Made by a program: the position numbers and the translations under genes | NCBI GenBank assembly: GCA_947649935.1 | Contig: CANSTR010000011.1 | Span: 1-51,967, forward strand | Length of the DNA: 51,967 nucleotides | From: an uncultured Clostridia bacterium | GTDB taxonomy: Bacteria > Bacillota > Clostridia > TANB77 > CAG-508 | Direction of reading: 5' to 3' | Notes under the pieces: generated by a model | Databases searched by the model: none | What the model was told of the DNA's origin: nothing | The model's input: the letters and a program-made list of their open reading frames with translations, nothing else | In this document: positions 1 through 7,741 of the stretch, piece by piece | Position numbering within the stretch: position 1 is the stretch's first letter | Layout: each line of letters begins with the position of its first letter

Positions 1-154
1 GGCTTAGAATTCCATTGGCACCTCCTATTAGATTTAGGCTGATAGCTGCTAGAATGAGCAGTACAATAATCGTTACAACCAACGCAATTAGCGTGATTCC
101 GTGATTTTGTGGACCAATGTGGTCATCGACCCCTACGTTTTGTTTTTTGTTCAT
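1..154 (-). CDS. prepilin-like protein, N-terminus only (cut by window edge)
   Basis: Only the first 51 codons are inside the window. The start is ATG at 154, preceded by a strong AGGAGG at about 6 nt. After a polar leader of 19 residues comes the segment GITLIALVVTIIVLLILAA, which is the hydrophobic N-terminal helix of type IV pilin-like proteins, with the Gly as the likely prepilin-peptidase site. The usual Phe at +1 and Glu at +5 are missing, as in the two other members of this family in the window. The leader (residues about 6-14, GVDDHIGPQ region) is encoded by a copy of the local palindromic repeat. The product is probably exported and surface-assembled, but the passenger domain is not visible. 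Confidence 0.7.
   Translation of the reverse strand, partial: MNKKQNVGVDDHIGPQNHGITLIALVVTIIVLLILAAISLNLIGGANGILS
121..138. repeat. REP-like palindrome inside the prepilin leader
   Basis: GGTC-ATC-GACC followed by CCTACG. It matches the core and the CCCCTAC tail of the other palindromes at 2410-2493, 15248-15272, 41878-41906, 43223-43246 and 43369-43393. Here it lies within the leader-peptide codons of the prepilin-like gene. Confidence 0.5.
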
Positions 155-198
155 TTTTTACCTCCTATTTTAACTTATATATAATATTTGACATAATT

Positions 199-227
199 AT
201 TTTAGCATTCCAAAAAACATCTGTCAA
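199..227 (-). promoter_or_regulatory. SigA promoter of the partial prepilin gene
   Basis: Read on the minus strand, TTGACA (227-222), a 17-nt spacer and TAAAAT (204-199). It lies 45 bases upstream of the prepilin ATG. Confidence 0.6.
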
Positions 228-258
228 TAATTTTTGTCAATGTTACAGAAATTTAACA

Positions 259-277
259 TTGTTACTATTTTGTAATA
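259..277. promoter_or_regulatory. operator-like inverted repeat TRTTAC-N6-GTAAYA
   Basis: A 19-mer with arms TGTTAC and GTAATA around six bases. The identical 19-mer occurs at 18783-18801, upstream of the large prepilin-like gene, and a variant occurs at 43343-43360 upstream of the third one. A weaker relative (GTTACA-gaaa-TTTAAC) follows at 242-256. The position upstream of each promoter suggests a shared regulator; this is an inference. Confidence 0.45.
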
Positions 278-336
278 TTTTTGGTTGGCGATTTGCCTTT
301 GATTATAAAAATAAAATTTTTTACTTACATAACAAA

Positions 337-355
337 GGACGACAAACTGTCGTCC
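337..355 (-). terminator. intrinsic terminator of rpsU
   Basis: A perfect 8-bp stem GGACGACA/TGTCGTCC with a 3-nt loop, followed on the minus strand by TTTGTT. It begins 12 nt after the rpsU stop. Confidence 0.6.
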
Positions 356-366
356 TCGATATTTTC

Positions 367-534
367 TTAAAATTTTCTTTTTCTTGCAGCCTCAGATTTC
401 TTTTTTCTCTTTACGCTTGGTTTTTCATAATGTTCTCTTTTTCTAACTTCTTGAAGTACGCCATTTCTTGCGCATTGTCTTTTAAATTTTTTTAGTGCCT
501 CTTCTAAGTTACCATTTACTTTAACTTCTGACAT
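367..534 (-). CDS. rpsU: 30S ribosomal protein bS21
   Basis: This is a 55-residue basic protein of the small ribosomal subunit, needed for translation initiation. The sequence starts [20 protein letters not shown] and runs through a motif with [20 protein letters not shown] to a Lys/Arg-rich C-terminal tail ending RKRKF, the standard bS21 layout and length. ATG at 534 has AAGGAGGGGG in front of it. It has its own near-consensus promoter (618-646) and a terminator just downstream. In many bacteria rpsU, dnaG and rpoD form one operon; here dnaG-rpoD is about 10 kb away, so the classical arrangement is split. Confidence 0.95.
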   Translation of the reverse strand: MSEVKVNGNLEEALKKFKRQCARNGVLQEVRKREHYEKPSVKRKKKSEAARKRKF

Positions 535-617
535 TCCTTTTCCCCCTCCTTCCGAAGCTAAAAAACATCTGTGGGATTTATGTATTAATCCTTTTGACTT
601 CTCGCTTAGCCTTTTTT

Positions 618-646
618 ATTATACCTCACAATTGCCAACTTGTCAA
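618..646 (-). promoter_or_regulatory. consensus SigA promoter of rpsU
   Basis: On the minus strand TTGACA (646-641), a 17-nt spacer and TATAAT (623-618), a perfect match to the vegetative consensus. It sits just beyond the prs stop codon, giving rpsU an 80-90 nt leader. Confidence 0.75.
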
Positions 647-649
647 TAG

Positions 650-1597
650 TTAATTCGCTTCAAATAATTCTCCTATTGAAGTTGCCTCATTAATTCTTTT
701 AATCGCTTCCGCAAATAGCTCTGAAACTGACACTACAACAATGTTATCAATTTGTTTTTCAGGTGGCAATGGTATCGTGTTCGTCATTACTAATTCTTTG
801 ATTTGTGAATTTTTGATACGTTCTATCGCTGGACCTGAAAGTACACCATGCGTACAACCAACATACACATCTTTGGCACCAAATTTTTTGATGACTTCCA
901 CTGTTTCCATAATCGACCCTGCCGTATCCACTTCGTCATCAAACACAAAAGCATTTTTTCCTTCGATATCACCAATCACGCTTGTTGCAATCGCTTGGTC
1001 ATTATTGCCATCTCTTCTTTTGTCTACCAAACAAATGGGACACCCGAAATGTTCTGCATATTTGTAAGCTTTTTTAGAACTTCCTGCATCTGTTGCCACA
1101 ATAACTTTATTTTCGATTTGTTTTAAATCAAAATATTTTTCCAAAATGGACCTTCCTGTCAATACATCACAGTTAATATTAAAATATGCTTGAATGGCAG
1201 GATTATGTAAGTCGCATGTTAATACTCGATCAGCGCCAGCTGCCTCAATTAATTGTGCAAATAACTTTGCTGTTACTGGTATACGAGGTTGGTCTTTTTT
1301 ATCAGACCTTGAATAAATAAAATAGGGCAACACAACCGTAATTCTTCTTGCTGTTGCTCTTTTTGCAGCATCTACCGCAATTAATAATTCCATGATTCTT
1401 TCATTCACTGGTGGCTCTGTTGTTTGAATCAAATACACATCTTTTTCTCTCACTGTTTCTAAAATTTGAACAAAATTATTATCATTTTTAAATTTCTGAC
1501 GATGTATTTTTCCTGGCTCAATTTTCAAATAACTGCATATTTCATTTGTGAACTTTTCTGCCGATTTACTACAAGCGAAAATTTTAATATCGTCCAT
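650..1597 (-). CDS. prs: ribose-phosphate pyrophosphokinase
   Basis: 315 residues, the normal length for the enzyme that converts ribose 5-phosphate and ATP to PRPP for purine, pyrimidine, NAD and His/Trp synthesis. The flexible catalytic region is visible as YFIYSRSDKKDQPRIPVTAK, followed by the LIEAAGADRVLTCDLH metal/ATP region. The PRPP-binding loop is FVFDDEVDTAGS near residue 218, slightly divergent from the common VDDMIDTAGT form. ATG at 1597 has AGGGGG at about 5 nt. It lies 33 bases behind the nrdG reading frame, so it is probably co-transcribed with nrdD and nrdG, a sensible grouping for nucleotide supply. Confidence 0.93.
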   Translation of the reverse strand: MDDIKIFACSKSAEKFTNEICSYLKIEPGKIHRQKFKNDNNFVQILETVREKDVYLIQTTEPPVNERIMELLIAVDAAKRATARRITVVLPYFIYSRSDKKDQPRIPVTAKLFAQLIEAAGADRVLTCDLHNPAIQAYFNINCDVLTGRSILEKYFDLKQIENKVIVATDAGSSKKAYKYAEHFGCPICLVDKRRDGNNDQAIATSVIGDIEGKNAFVFDDEVDTAGSIMETVEVIKKFGAKDVYVGCTHGVLSGPAIERIKNSQIKELVMTNTIPLPPEKQIDNIVVVSVSELFAEAIKRINEATSIGELFEAN

Positions 1598-1630
1598 ATT
1601 TTCCCCCTAAAATTTTATATTTTTCAAAAA

Positions 1631-2363
1631 TTAATCGATTCCTTTTGCTGCAATTGTTTCTTTTTCCTCTTTTATTTCTATTTGTGACTGCTCAAAAACA
1701 TTTTCTTCCACTGTGTTCATCGGATTAAAATTCACTGTTATTGTACTATTCTCAAGCGTTTTTGTCAAGACCTTTTCTGGCTTTTTAAAGGATTCAAAAT
1801 ACATTACCTTTGGTTTCTGCGTTTCATATCTTGCTTCATCCCCAAATTCCAATTTAACAATCTTGTCTTTTTTCAAACTTTCTTGAACATCAATTTTACA
1901 CTGATTCGTCGAACCTCTAAAAGCTAAATCTTCAACTTTATTTTCAATCTCAAATTGCCCATCCACTATGATATCAATATAATTCAACAATTCTTTTGTT
2001 ACTTTATTTTCCTTGTACATTTTATTTAATATATCTGTTTCAAAATGATAGCCTGTCCAACACCAAATATCTTTTTCCGGCAACTCTTCTTTCACTCTCT
2101 TGACCAATGGCAAAAGTCCTTCTTGATTGGCTGGTTCCAATGGCTCACCACCAAGCAATGATAATCCATTCACATACGAATTTTTCAACAAATTCATAAT
2201 TTCTTCAATTGTTTCATTTGTAAATTCCTTGCCATAATGAAAATCCCATGCTTCTGGATTATGACATTCCTTGCAATGAAAATGGCAACCGACTCACATA
2301 TAATGCCACACGAATTCCATCACCATCTTGTATGTCTGGATATTTTATGTCTGCGTAATTCAT
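1631..2363 (-). pseudogene. nrdG: anaerobic ribonucleotide reductase activating protein, frameshifted
   Basis: Radical-SAM activase that installs the glycyl radical on NrdD. The frame from ATG 2363 (AGGGGG upstream) reads NYADIKYPDIQDGDGIRVALYVS and is then broken. Removing base 2291 restores SGCHFHCKECHNPEAW, which carries the CX3CX2C cluster motif, and joins the open frame that starts at 2197 with LSLLGGEP, the SAM-binding GGEP motif. The lesion is therefore one extra C (coding strand) in a Gly codon inside the catalytic motif. The corrected protein would be 243 residues, whereas family members are usually about 155-180; the last 70 or so residues are a charged extension of unknown role. 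It may be a real pseudogene or a sequence error. nrdD next door is intact and would be useless without an activase, which favours error. Confidence 0.85.
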
Positions 2364-2409
2364 TTTATTTTTCCCCCTTAATTATTTGTATTGTCCCCAT
2401 ATTGATTTC

Positions 2410-2493
2410 GTAGGGGCGGCTATTAGCCGCCCGCAAAACAAACCATGTTCTTCTTCTATTTTTTCATAGCGGGCGACTGATAGTCGCCCCTAC
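2410..2493. repeat. inverted pair of REP-like palindromes between nrdD and nrdG
   Basis: Two 25-bp GC-rich palindromes face each other: GTAGGGGCGGC-TATTA-GCCGCCC at 2410-2432 and GGGCGACTGATAGTCGCCCC near 2471-2490. Together they can form one long imperfect hairpin. The second copy starts 5 bases behind the nrdD stop codon. The pair resembles a bacterial interspersed mosaic element. Confidence 0.7.
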
Positions 2494-2498
2494 ATTTT

Positions 2499-4640
2499 TT
2501 ACAAATGCATCACCCTGTTTTTGATTTCTTTTGTCTTGCCAACGTTCCAGAAATTCTCGCCCAAATAACCACAGGTTCTTCTGGTTACATTCATTTTGCC
2601 ATGGTCTTTATTGCCACATTGTGGGCATTCCCATTCATTTTGCTCATTGATGATAATTTCGCCATCAAATCCGCAACATTGGCAATAATCTGATTTTGTG
2701 TTAAATTCTGCATATTGAATGTTATCATATATGAATCCAACTACTTGCTCTAATGCTTTCAAATTATTCTTCATATTTGGAATTTCCACATACGAAATCG
2801 CACCACCACTTGAGATTGGTTGAAATTGGCTTTCAAACATCAATTTATCAAAAGCATTGATTTTCTCGCGCACATCCACATGATACGAATTCGTATAATA
2901 ACCTTTATCTGTAATATCTTTGATATCGCCAAATCTTTCTTTATCCACTCTTGCAAAACGGTAGCAAAGTGACTCTGCTGGCGTTCCGTAAAGAGCAAAA
3001 CCAATGTTGGTTTCTTCTTTCCATTGCTTAATTTTATCTTGCATATATTGCATTACTTTTAGCGCAAACGCAGAACCTTCCTCCGTTGTATGTGAAACGC
3101 CTTTCATCAATTTCGTCACTTCATATAATCCAATATAACCAAGTGAAATCGAAGAATAGCCGCCAAATAATAATTTATCAATGGTTTCTCCTTTTTTCAA
3201 ACGCGCAATGGCGCCATATTGCCAATGAATTGGGCTAACGTCTGATTTTGTGCCTAACAAAGCATTGTGTCTGCACATCAAAGCTTCTTTGCAAAGCTCC
3301 AATCTTTGGTCAAATAACTTCCAGAATTTATTCTCATTTCCATTCGCAATAATTCCAATTTGTGGTAAATTGATACTAACCACACCTTGGTTAAATCTTC
3401 CCTCAAATTGATAATTTCCATTTTCATCTTTCCAAGGCGACAAGAAACTTCTGCATCCCATTGGGCTAAACACGTTTCCTTCATAATTCGCACGCATTTG
3501 TTTTGCAGAAATATAATCTGGGTACATTCTTTTCGCAGAACATTTCACAGCAAGTCTTGTCAAATAATCATATTTTCCACCTTTTAAGCAATTATTTTCA
3601 TCTAGCACATACACCAATTTTGGAAAAGCAGGTGTCACATAAACGCCAGCGTCATTCTTAATCCCTTGCAATCTTTGGTTCAAGATTTCTTCGATAATCA
3701 TCGCGTTTTCTTCGATAAATTCATCTTTTGGATCTAGGTACATAAAAATCGTTACAAATGGGCTTTGTCCATTGGTTGTCATTAACGTATTGATTTGATA
3801 TTGAATCGTTTGTACGCCAGCAGATAATTCCTCTTGTCTTCTCTCAGCTGCATCTTCTCTAGCTCTCTCATCTGCCTGTTCTTTGGAATAACCTTTTTCC
3901 ACATAGCCTAAAAATCTCTTTTTATAATATTTATCGTACGTTCTTCTCAAATATTTTCCTAAATGTCGAATATCAATGGATTGTCCACCATATTGATTAC
4001 TTGCCACTGCTGCAATAATTTGGGTTGTCACCGTACAAGCTACTTGGAAACTTTTTGGACTTTCAATCATTTTTCCATTCATGACAGTTCCATGATCCAA
4101 CATATCTCCAATATTCACCAAACAGCAATTGTGAATTGGTTGAATAAAATAATCTTTATCATGGAAATGCAATACGCCATCATTGTGCGCCTTAATGATT
4201 CTTTCTGGCAACAGCAAACGGTCTGTAATATCTTTTGAAACTTCTCCAGCAATCAAATCTCTTTGCGTCGCTGCCAAAAATGCATTTTTGTTGCTGTTTT
4301 CCTCCATTGTATCTTTATTGGAATTGCGCACCAAACTTAAAATACTCTCATCTGTTGAATTTGCCTGACGAATCATATTGTGTTTTTCGCGGTATAAAAT
4401 ATATTTTTTCGCCAACGTAAATTTTCCAAACTCCATCAATTTACGTTCCACGATATCTTGAATATCTTCCACAGACATCGTTGCCTTGTCCAAACTTTCA
4501 ATATATTTTGTAATAAACTCAATGGATTCTCTCGAAATTTTGTCTTTTCCCCCAACTTCCTTGTTAGCCTGACTAATGGCAATTACGATTTTGTCGCTAT
4601 CGTATTCCACTTTTCTTCCATCCCTTTTAATGACTTTCAT
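2499..4640 (-). CDS. nrdD: anaerobic ribonucleoside-triphosphate reductase
   Basis: Class III reductase that makes dNTPs under anaerobic conditions. ATG 4640 gives 713 residues with GAGGAGG at 8 nt; a TTG two codons... one codon upstream is an alternative but is too close to the ribosome site. The N-terminus (MKVIKRDGRKVEYDSDKI) is an ATP-cone regulatory domain. Near the C-terminus are two CXXC pairs (CQCCG and CPQCG) that form the zinc site, followed by RRTCGYLGENFW, which contains the glycyl-radical Gly. Length and motif order are typical. It lies upstream of nrdG and prs on the same strand, separated from nrdG by the palindrome pair. The presence of this enzyme alone in the window supports an anaerobic lifestyle. 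Confidence 0.96.
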   Translation of the reverse strand: MKVIKRDGRKVEYDSDKIVIAISQANKEVGGKDKISRESIEFITKYIESLDKATMSVEDIQDIVERKLMEFGKFTLAKKYILYREKHNMIRQANSTDESILSLVRNSNKDTMEENSNKNAFLAATQRDLIAGEVSKDITDRLLLPERIIKAHNDGVLHFHDKDYFIQPIHNCCLVNIGDMLDHGTVMNGKMIESPKSFQVACTVTTQIIAAVASNQYGGQSIDIRHLGKYLRRTYDKYYKKRFLGYVEKGYSKEQADERAREDAAERRQEELSAGVQTIQYQINTLMTTNGQSPFVTIFMYLDPKDEFIEENAMIIEEILNQRLQGIKNDAGVYVTPAFPKLVYVLDENNCLKGGKYDYLTRLAVKCSAKRMYPDYISAKQMRANYEGNVFSPMGCRSFLSPWKDENGNYQFEGRFNQGVVSINLPQIGIIANGNENKFWKLFDQRLELCKEALMCRHNALLGTKSDVSPIHWQYGAIARLKKGETIDKLLFGGYSSISLGYIGLYEVTKLMKGVSHTTEEGSAFALKVMQYMQDKIKQWKEETNIGFALYGTPAESLCYRFARVDKERFGDIKDITDKGYYTNSYHVDVREKINAFDKLMFESQFQPISSGGAISYVEIPNMKNNLKALEQVVGFIYDNIQYAEFNTKSDYCQCCGFDGEIIINEQNEWECPQCGNKDHGKMNVTRRTCGYLGENFWNVGKTKEIKNRVMHL

Positions 4641-4685
4641 CAAACGTACCTCCTCAATGTTTTACTTCTTACTTTGTATAAATTC

Positions 4686-4713
4686 ATTTTACCATTAAAA
4701 AAAGTAATGTCAA
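4686..4713 (-). promoter_or_regulatory. promoter of nrdD
   Basis: Minus-strand TTGACA (4713-4708), a 16-nt spacer and TAAAAT (4691-4686), 46 bases upstream of the nrdD start. The stretch from 4714 to about 4940 is very AT-rich and holds no convincing gene. Confidence 0.55.
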
Positions 4714-4945
4714 ATGGATACTTGTTATGTTTTCTAAAGCTGTAATTCGCTATTGGTCAGAGTTACCAGAAATCACTTTTTTCGATTACACAATTGTTAA
4801 ATTGTTTCAAAATCTCAAACTCATTCATTTTGTAAGCACGGCGATTTTTTTTATTTTTTTATATTACATTTTTGTTACATTTTTATGTTTTATTCCTATT
4901 TTTTCTCTATTTTTATATAGTTTTATTAAAAATTGCAAATAATTC

Positions 4946-4985
4946 CTATTTTTAAAATTCAAAAATAGACGAAAAAAATTTCGCC
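4946..4985 (-). terminator. terminator region behind the isomerase-like gene
   Basis: Two neighbouring hairpins: GGCGAAA/TTTCGTC with one G-U pair (4968-4985, minus-strand reading) and CTATTTTT/AAAAATAG (4946-4966). Both lie within about 60 bases of the stop at 5007 and are rich in T on the minus strand. Confidence 0.5.
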
Positions 4986-5006
4986 CATTTTGTAGTTTTC
5001 TCCACT

Positions 5007-5819
5007 TTAAATTTTATCCAAAAGAAGTGTCTTCTGATTTTCAAATTGACTTGCCAATTCACATCCTACTCGATAGCCCTTTTGGTAAAACTCATCTAAA
5101 CTTTTTTTCAAATAATCATATCGATACGTAATTTCCAATGTCACTGGTCCTCCATAATTGCATTCTTTTAGCTTTTGCACGATAAATTTCCAATTCACTG
5201 TTCCATCAAATGGCAACAAATGCAAATCATCTGACTGATCATTGTCATGCAAATGAACGGCAAAAATTCGATTTTTTGCAAGTTCAAAATTGAATTCGTC
5301 ATCAAAAAATACATGCAAATGCCCACTATCTAAACACATTCCCACATTGTCATCTTGAATATTTTCCAATACATATTCCAAATAGCCTTTTATCGCCGTA
5401 TTTTCAAAAGCCACTTTCACACCCAATTCTCGCGCATACTGCGTAATTTTTCGAATACGCTCCAATCCAATTTCGCCATATTGTGGCGGATTACGCCTAC
5501 TTACCAAATGCATCACCACAAGAGAAATGCCGTTTTCCTTGCAGTCCTTAATATCTTTCTGATAGCGCTCAACAAAACGTTCGCCTTCTTCCCCCTCTAA
5601 CCAAATCGCGTTAATCCCATGATAGCCTAAATGAGCAAACTCAATATGTAATCCGATTTTTTTACACATTTCAATTTGTGCCTCTTGCGAAATCTCCCAA
5701 TCTTCATCATACCACTGCACAAAAACATTCTCAAATCCCACCTTCTTAATTGAACGAATTGTCTCCTCAACTCCAACTTGTTCATTCTCATTCTGAACCG
5801 CCACTGCAATTTCTCGCAT
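5007..5819 (-). CDS. sugar phosphate isomerase/epimerase family protein (TIM barrel)
   Basis: 270 residues with the pattern of the xylose-isomerase-like/AP-endonuclease-2 barrel. Metal ligands are visible in order: a Glu in VAFENTA (about residue 138), Asp and His in MCLDSGHLHV (about 162), HLHDND (about 190) followed by HLLPFDGTVNW, and a final Glu in VTLEITYRY (about 229). Members isomerise or epimerise small sugars or inositols with a divalent metal; the substrate cannot be told from the sequence. It is a single-gene transcription unit with its own consensus promoter (5867-5895) and terminator. The start ATG 5819 has GAGGAGA-like complementarity just upstream. Confidence 0.8.
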   Translation of the reverse strand: MREIAVAVQNENEQVGVEETIRSIKKVGFENVFVQWYDEDWEISQEAQIEMCKKIGLHIEFAHLGYHGINAIWLEGEEGERFVERYQKDIKDCKENGISLVVMHLVSRRNPPQYGEIGLERIRKITQYARELGVKVAFENTAIKGYLEYVLENIQDDNVGMCLDSGHLHVFFDDEFNFELAKNRIFAVHLHDNDQSDDLHLLPFDGTVNWKFIVQKLKECNYGGPVTLEITYRYDYLKKSLDEFYQKGYRVGCELASQFENQKTLLLDKI

Positions 5820-5866
5820 TCTAAATCTCCTCTCTTTTAAATATAAAATAATCTCCCTAACTTTTT

Positions 5867-5895
5867 ATTATACCACATTTTAACATTTTTGTCAA
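5867..5895 (-). promoter_or_regulatory. consensus SigA promoter of the isomerase-like gene
   Basis: Minus-strand TTGACA (5895-5890), a 17-nt spacer and TATAAT (5872-5867). The -35 is part of the small palindrome TTGTCAATTGACAA (5889-5902), which could be an operator. Confidence 0.7.
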
Positions 5896-5930
5896 TTGAC
5901 AAATCTCCAAAAATGCGCTCTCACCTGCTA

Positions 5931-6353
5931 TTACTGAATTTCACGTTTTTCATTTAATTTTTCCTTCAACTCCGCCAAATTCTTCGAAATCCCAATCACT
6001 TCTTTAGGAATTTCCACCAACTCATCCTCCACAGCCACATAATTCACAATCTCCATCCCGCTCAAATCCATTGCCTTTTCCAACTCTTTTGCAACATAAT
6101 GCAACTGCACACAATGTGGCGATTTGTCCACTGTTGCAAACACCAACTTTTTCACCTTGATTCTCGCCAGCATTCCCATCATTTTCGTTATTAACATATT
6201 CAAATGCTCTTTTTCCAAGTAGACTTCATACACCTCTGGAGCCATTTTCTGCAAAGTTTCATACGCCTTTGGCTGCATATTGGGCAAACAACTTCCGACA
6301 ATAACTAATGTTTCTAGAACATCATAACAATTTGTTTTAAGCAAATCTTTCAT
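5931..6353 (-). CDS. conserved hypothetical protein coupled to a HAD hydrolase
   Basis: 140 residues, no family recognised. It looks like a small soluble alpha/beta protein: a predicted beta-strand LETLVIVGSC is followed by a long helical part and a second strand VKKLVFATVD, then a SPHCVQLHYVAKEL motif. The two Cys (in VGSCLPN and SPHCVQ) could be functional. Its ATG shares one base with the stop of the HAD gene (TAATG), so the two are translationally coupled and probably act in the same process. The coding potential is clear from the coupling and from normal codon use; the function is unknown. Confidence 0.6.
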   Translation of the reverse strand: MKDLLKTNCYDVLETLVIVGSCLPNMQPKAYETLQKMAPEVYEVYLEKEHLNMLITKMMGMLARIKVKKLVFATVDKSPHCVQLHYVAKELEKAMDLSGMEIVNYVAVEDELVEIPKEVIGISKNLAELKEKLNEKREIQ

Positions 6354-6955
6354 TACAAAATCCCTCTTTTTTCCAATTCCTGCTCCAAATCTTTCGCATT
6401 TTTAAAAAGAATTGCATCAATTCCGCATTCTTTCGCTCTATCAATATTCACAAAATAATCATCAATAAAAATTGTTTCTTCTGGCTTGCTTGCCAAATCC
6501 TTCAAAACATGCTCAAAACAGCCTTCATCCTCTTTCAGCAAGCCATATTCATACGAAAAATACAGCTTATCAAAAATTTGCAAATCCGCATTTTTCTCAA
6601 AAATATACTCTATCTGTTCCTTTACATGGTCTGACAGCAAAATAAGACAATACTTGCCCTTTAGCCTTTTCACAATTTCCAACGTGCCCTCAACAGGAAC
6701 ATTCAAATTCTGTCGAATGCATTCTTTTACTTTTTGCGTGCTCAAATCCCAGCCACTCCCTTCCAGCAAATGCGCACAATATTCATCTTCCGAATGTTTT
6801 CCTCGCATGGTATCCAAAAAGAAGTCTGTCACTTCCGTTTTTCTAGCCAAAAACTCCTCTGCCGATAGGTCCGTATTTTGCGCCACCACTTTTTCCGTCC
6901 CATGATAGCCAGAAATGATTACTTCTGACAAATCAAAGATAATATTTTTCACCAT
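6353..6955 (-). CDS. HAD-superfamily hydrolase (IA-like)
   Basis: 200 residues. Motif I is IIFDLSEVI (residues 5-13), motif II LILLSDH (about 104), motif III the Lys in GLLKEDEG (about 140) and motif IV IFIDDYFVNID (about 162). The cap is a helical type-I insert. The nucleophile Asp is present, but the second acidic residue of motif I (DxD) is Ser here, as in some HAD lineages related to haloacid dehalogenases or with unusual substrates. Substrate unknown. It is the first gene of a two-gene unit, with a promoter at 6979-7007 and one-base overlap with the downstream gene. Confidence 0.8.
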   Translation of the reverse strand: MVKNIIFDLSEVIISGYHGTEKVVAQNTDLSAEEFLARKTEVTDFFLDTMRGKHSEDEYCAHLLEGSGWDLSTQKVKECIRQNLNVPVEGTLEIVKRLKGKYCLILLSDHVKEQIEYIFEKNADLQIFDKLYFSYEYGLLKEDEGCFEHVLKDLASKPEETIFIDDYFVNIDRAKECGIDAILFKNAKDLEQELEKRGIL

Positions 6956-6978
6956 TTTTCTTTTCTCCTATTAAGCTT

Positions 6979-7007
6979 AACATATCACATTTTCCCCTTT
7001 TCGTCAA
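6979..7007 (-). promoter_or_regulatory. promoter of the HAD gene pair
   Basis: Minus-strand TTGACG (7007-7002), a 17-nt spacer and TATGTT (6984-6979), about 25 bases from the start codon. Confidence 0.45.
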
Positions 7008-7039
7008 CGATAAAACTTTCTAAAACAGCTCAAAAACAC

Positions 7040-7068
7040 TTGAAATTTGTATAAAATTATGCTATAAT
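7040..7068 (+). promoter_or_regulatory. promoter of the decayed gene at 7108
   Basis: TTGAAA (7040-7045), a 17-nt spacer and TATAAT (7063-7068), followed by AGGAGG at 7095-7100 and ATG at 7108. The control region is intact even though the gene behind it is broken. Confidence 0.6.
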
Positions 7069-7107
7069 TATAATAAGAAAACATATACTACGATAGGAGG
7101 GATTGAT

Positions 7108-7505
7108 ATGAAAACACGTATTATAGATTTAAAGAACCAGGCGAAACAATTGATTTCAATAAGTCGAAAAAAGGGCCTAATAAGACCACATACAGAAGCT
7201 TTCAAAGATTTCCCTGTTCATGAAGAAAAACATATAAGTTAATACCAGCAGATTATTTTGGTTTTGTTGTATCTTCCAATACTAAGAAAAGTAAAGAAAA
7301 TTCAAAATTTAAATATAATGAGCCATAAAAAAAAGATAAAAATAATAAATTAGACTATGATAGTATAGTAAAATGTGATAAGTTGTATGATATCCCCAAG
7401 AAAGTAATTAATTATAAATTAGGAACTGTAAATGTAGAAGATATGATAAGATTTTTAAAAGCATACAAAAATTATACAGATAACTATACATCTGATAAAA
7501 CTTGA
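7108..7505 (+). pseudogene. decayed small gene, possibly a MazF/PemK-like or similar toxin (weak)
   Basis: ATG 7108 with a good ribosome site opens a 44-codon frame that ends with TAA at 7240-7242. A second frame (7230-7505) continues with readable protein, KLIPADYFGFVVSSNTKKSK, is interrupted by one in-frame TAA at 7326-7328, and carries on with VKCDKLYDIPKKVINYKLGT to TGA 7505. One frameshift near 7225-7242 plus one nonsense codon would thus break a protein of about 130 residues. The FGFVVSS strand and the later CDKL...KLGTV...EDM pattern recall the C-terminal part of MazF/PemK-type toxins, but I cannot support that firmly. An alternative is that the first 44-residue frame is used alone. 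Confidence 0.45.
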
Positions 7506-7520
7506 GAAATCAAGTTTTTT
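7497..7520 (+). terminator. terminator behind the decayed gene
   Basis: AAAACTTGA-GAAA-TCAAGTTTT followed by TTATT; the stem contains the TGA stop codon. Confidence 0.65.
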
Positions 7521-7546
7521 ATTGTAAAAATTTATATCAAATAATA

Positions 7547-7571
7547 CTTAGAAACTTTCGATGCTCTAAGT
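7547..7571 (+). ncRNA. possible small structured RNA between two terminators
   Basis: ACTTAGA (7547-7553) pairs with TCTAAGT (7565-7571) over an 11-nt loop, 12 bases before the strong terminator hairpin at 7583. Two successive hairpins with no reading frame suggest a short RNA ending at 7616. No clear promoter was found, so this is tentative. Confidence 0.2.
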
Positions 7572-7582
7572 CAGTCTAATAT

Positions 7583-7616
7583 CCTAGAATCTTAAGTGAT
7601 TCTAGGTATTTTTTTA
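7583..7616 (+). terminator. strong intrinsic terminator
   Basis: A perfect 9-bp stem CCTAGAATC/GATTCTAGG with a 6-nt loop, followed by TATTTTTTTATT. It is the second terminator in 120 bases, with no recognisable gene between the two. Confidence 0.75.
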
Positions 7617-7699
7617 TTAAATTGTAATGGTAATGAAGTATTTAACAATAGTTTTGAAAGTAATTTCATGTTTTTGGCCTGTTCACCTTTTGCCAAAAC

Positions 7700-7729
7700 T
7701 TGACAAACTTTACATAAATATGGTATAAT
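7700..7729 (+). promoter_or_regulatory. promoter of the GC-rich secreted protein gene
   Basis: TTGACA (7700-7705), an 18-nt spacer and TATAAT (7724-7729). It has the AT-rich character of the host, unlike the gene it drives. Confidence 0.65.
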
Positions 7730-7741
7730 AGAATTAGGAAA

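Noticed and set aside
109..495. 128-codon plus-strand open frame
   Set aside because: It lies over the prepilin control region and rpsU on the other strand; its Phe/Leu-rich product is typical of an antisense shadow of AT-rich DNA.
4643..4643. TTG start of nrdD one codon before the ATG
   Set aside because: Only 5 nt from GAGGAGG, while ATG 4640 is better spaced and matches the family start MKVIKRDG.
4727..4942. 71-codon plus-strand open frame in the nrdD upstream region
   Set aside because: No ribosome site, extreme Phe/Ile content, and it overlaps the terminator region; more likely chance in AT-rich DNA.
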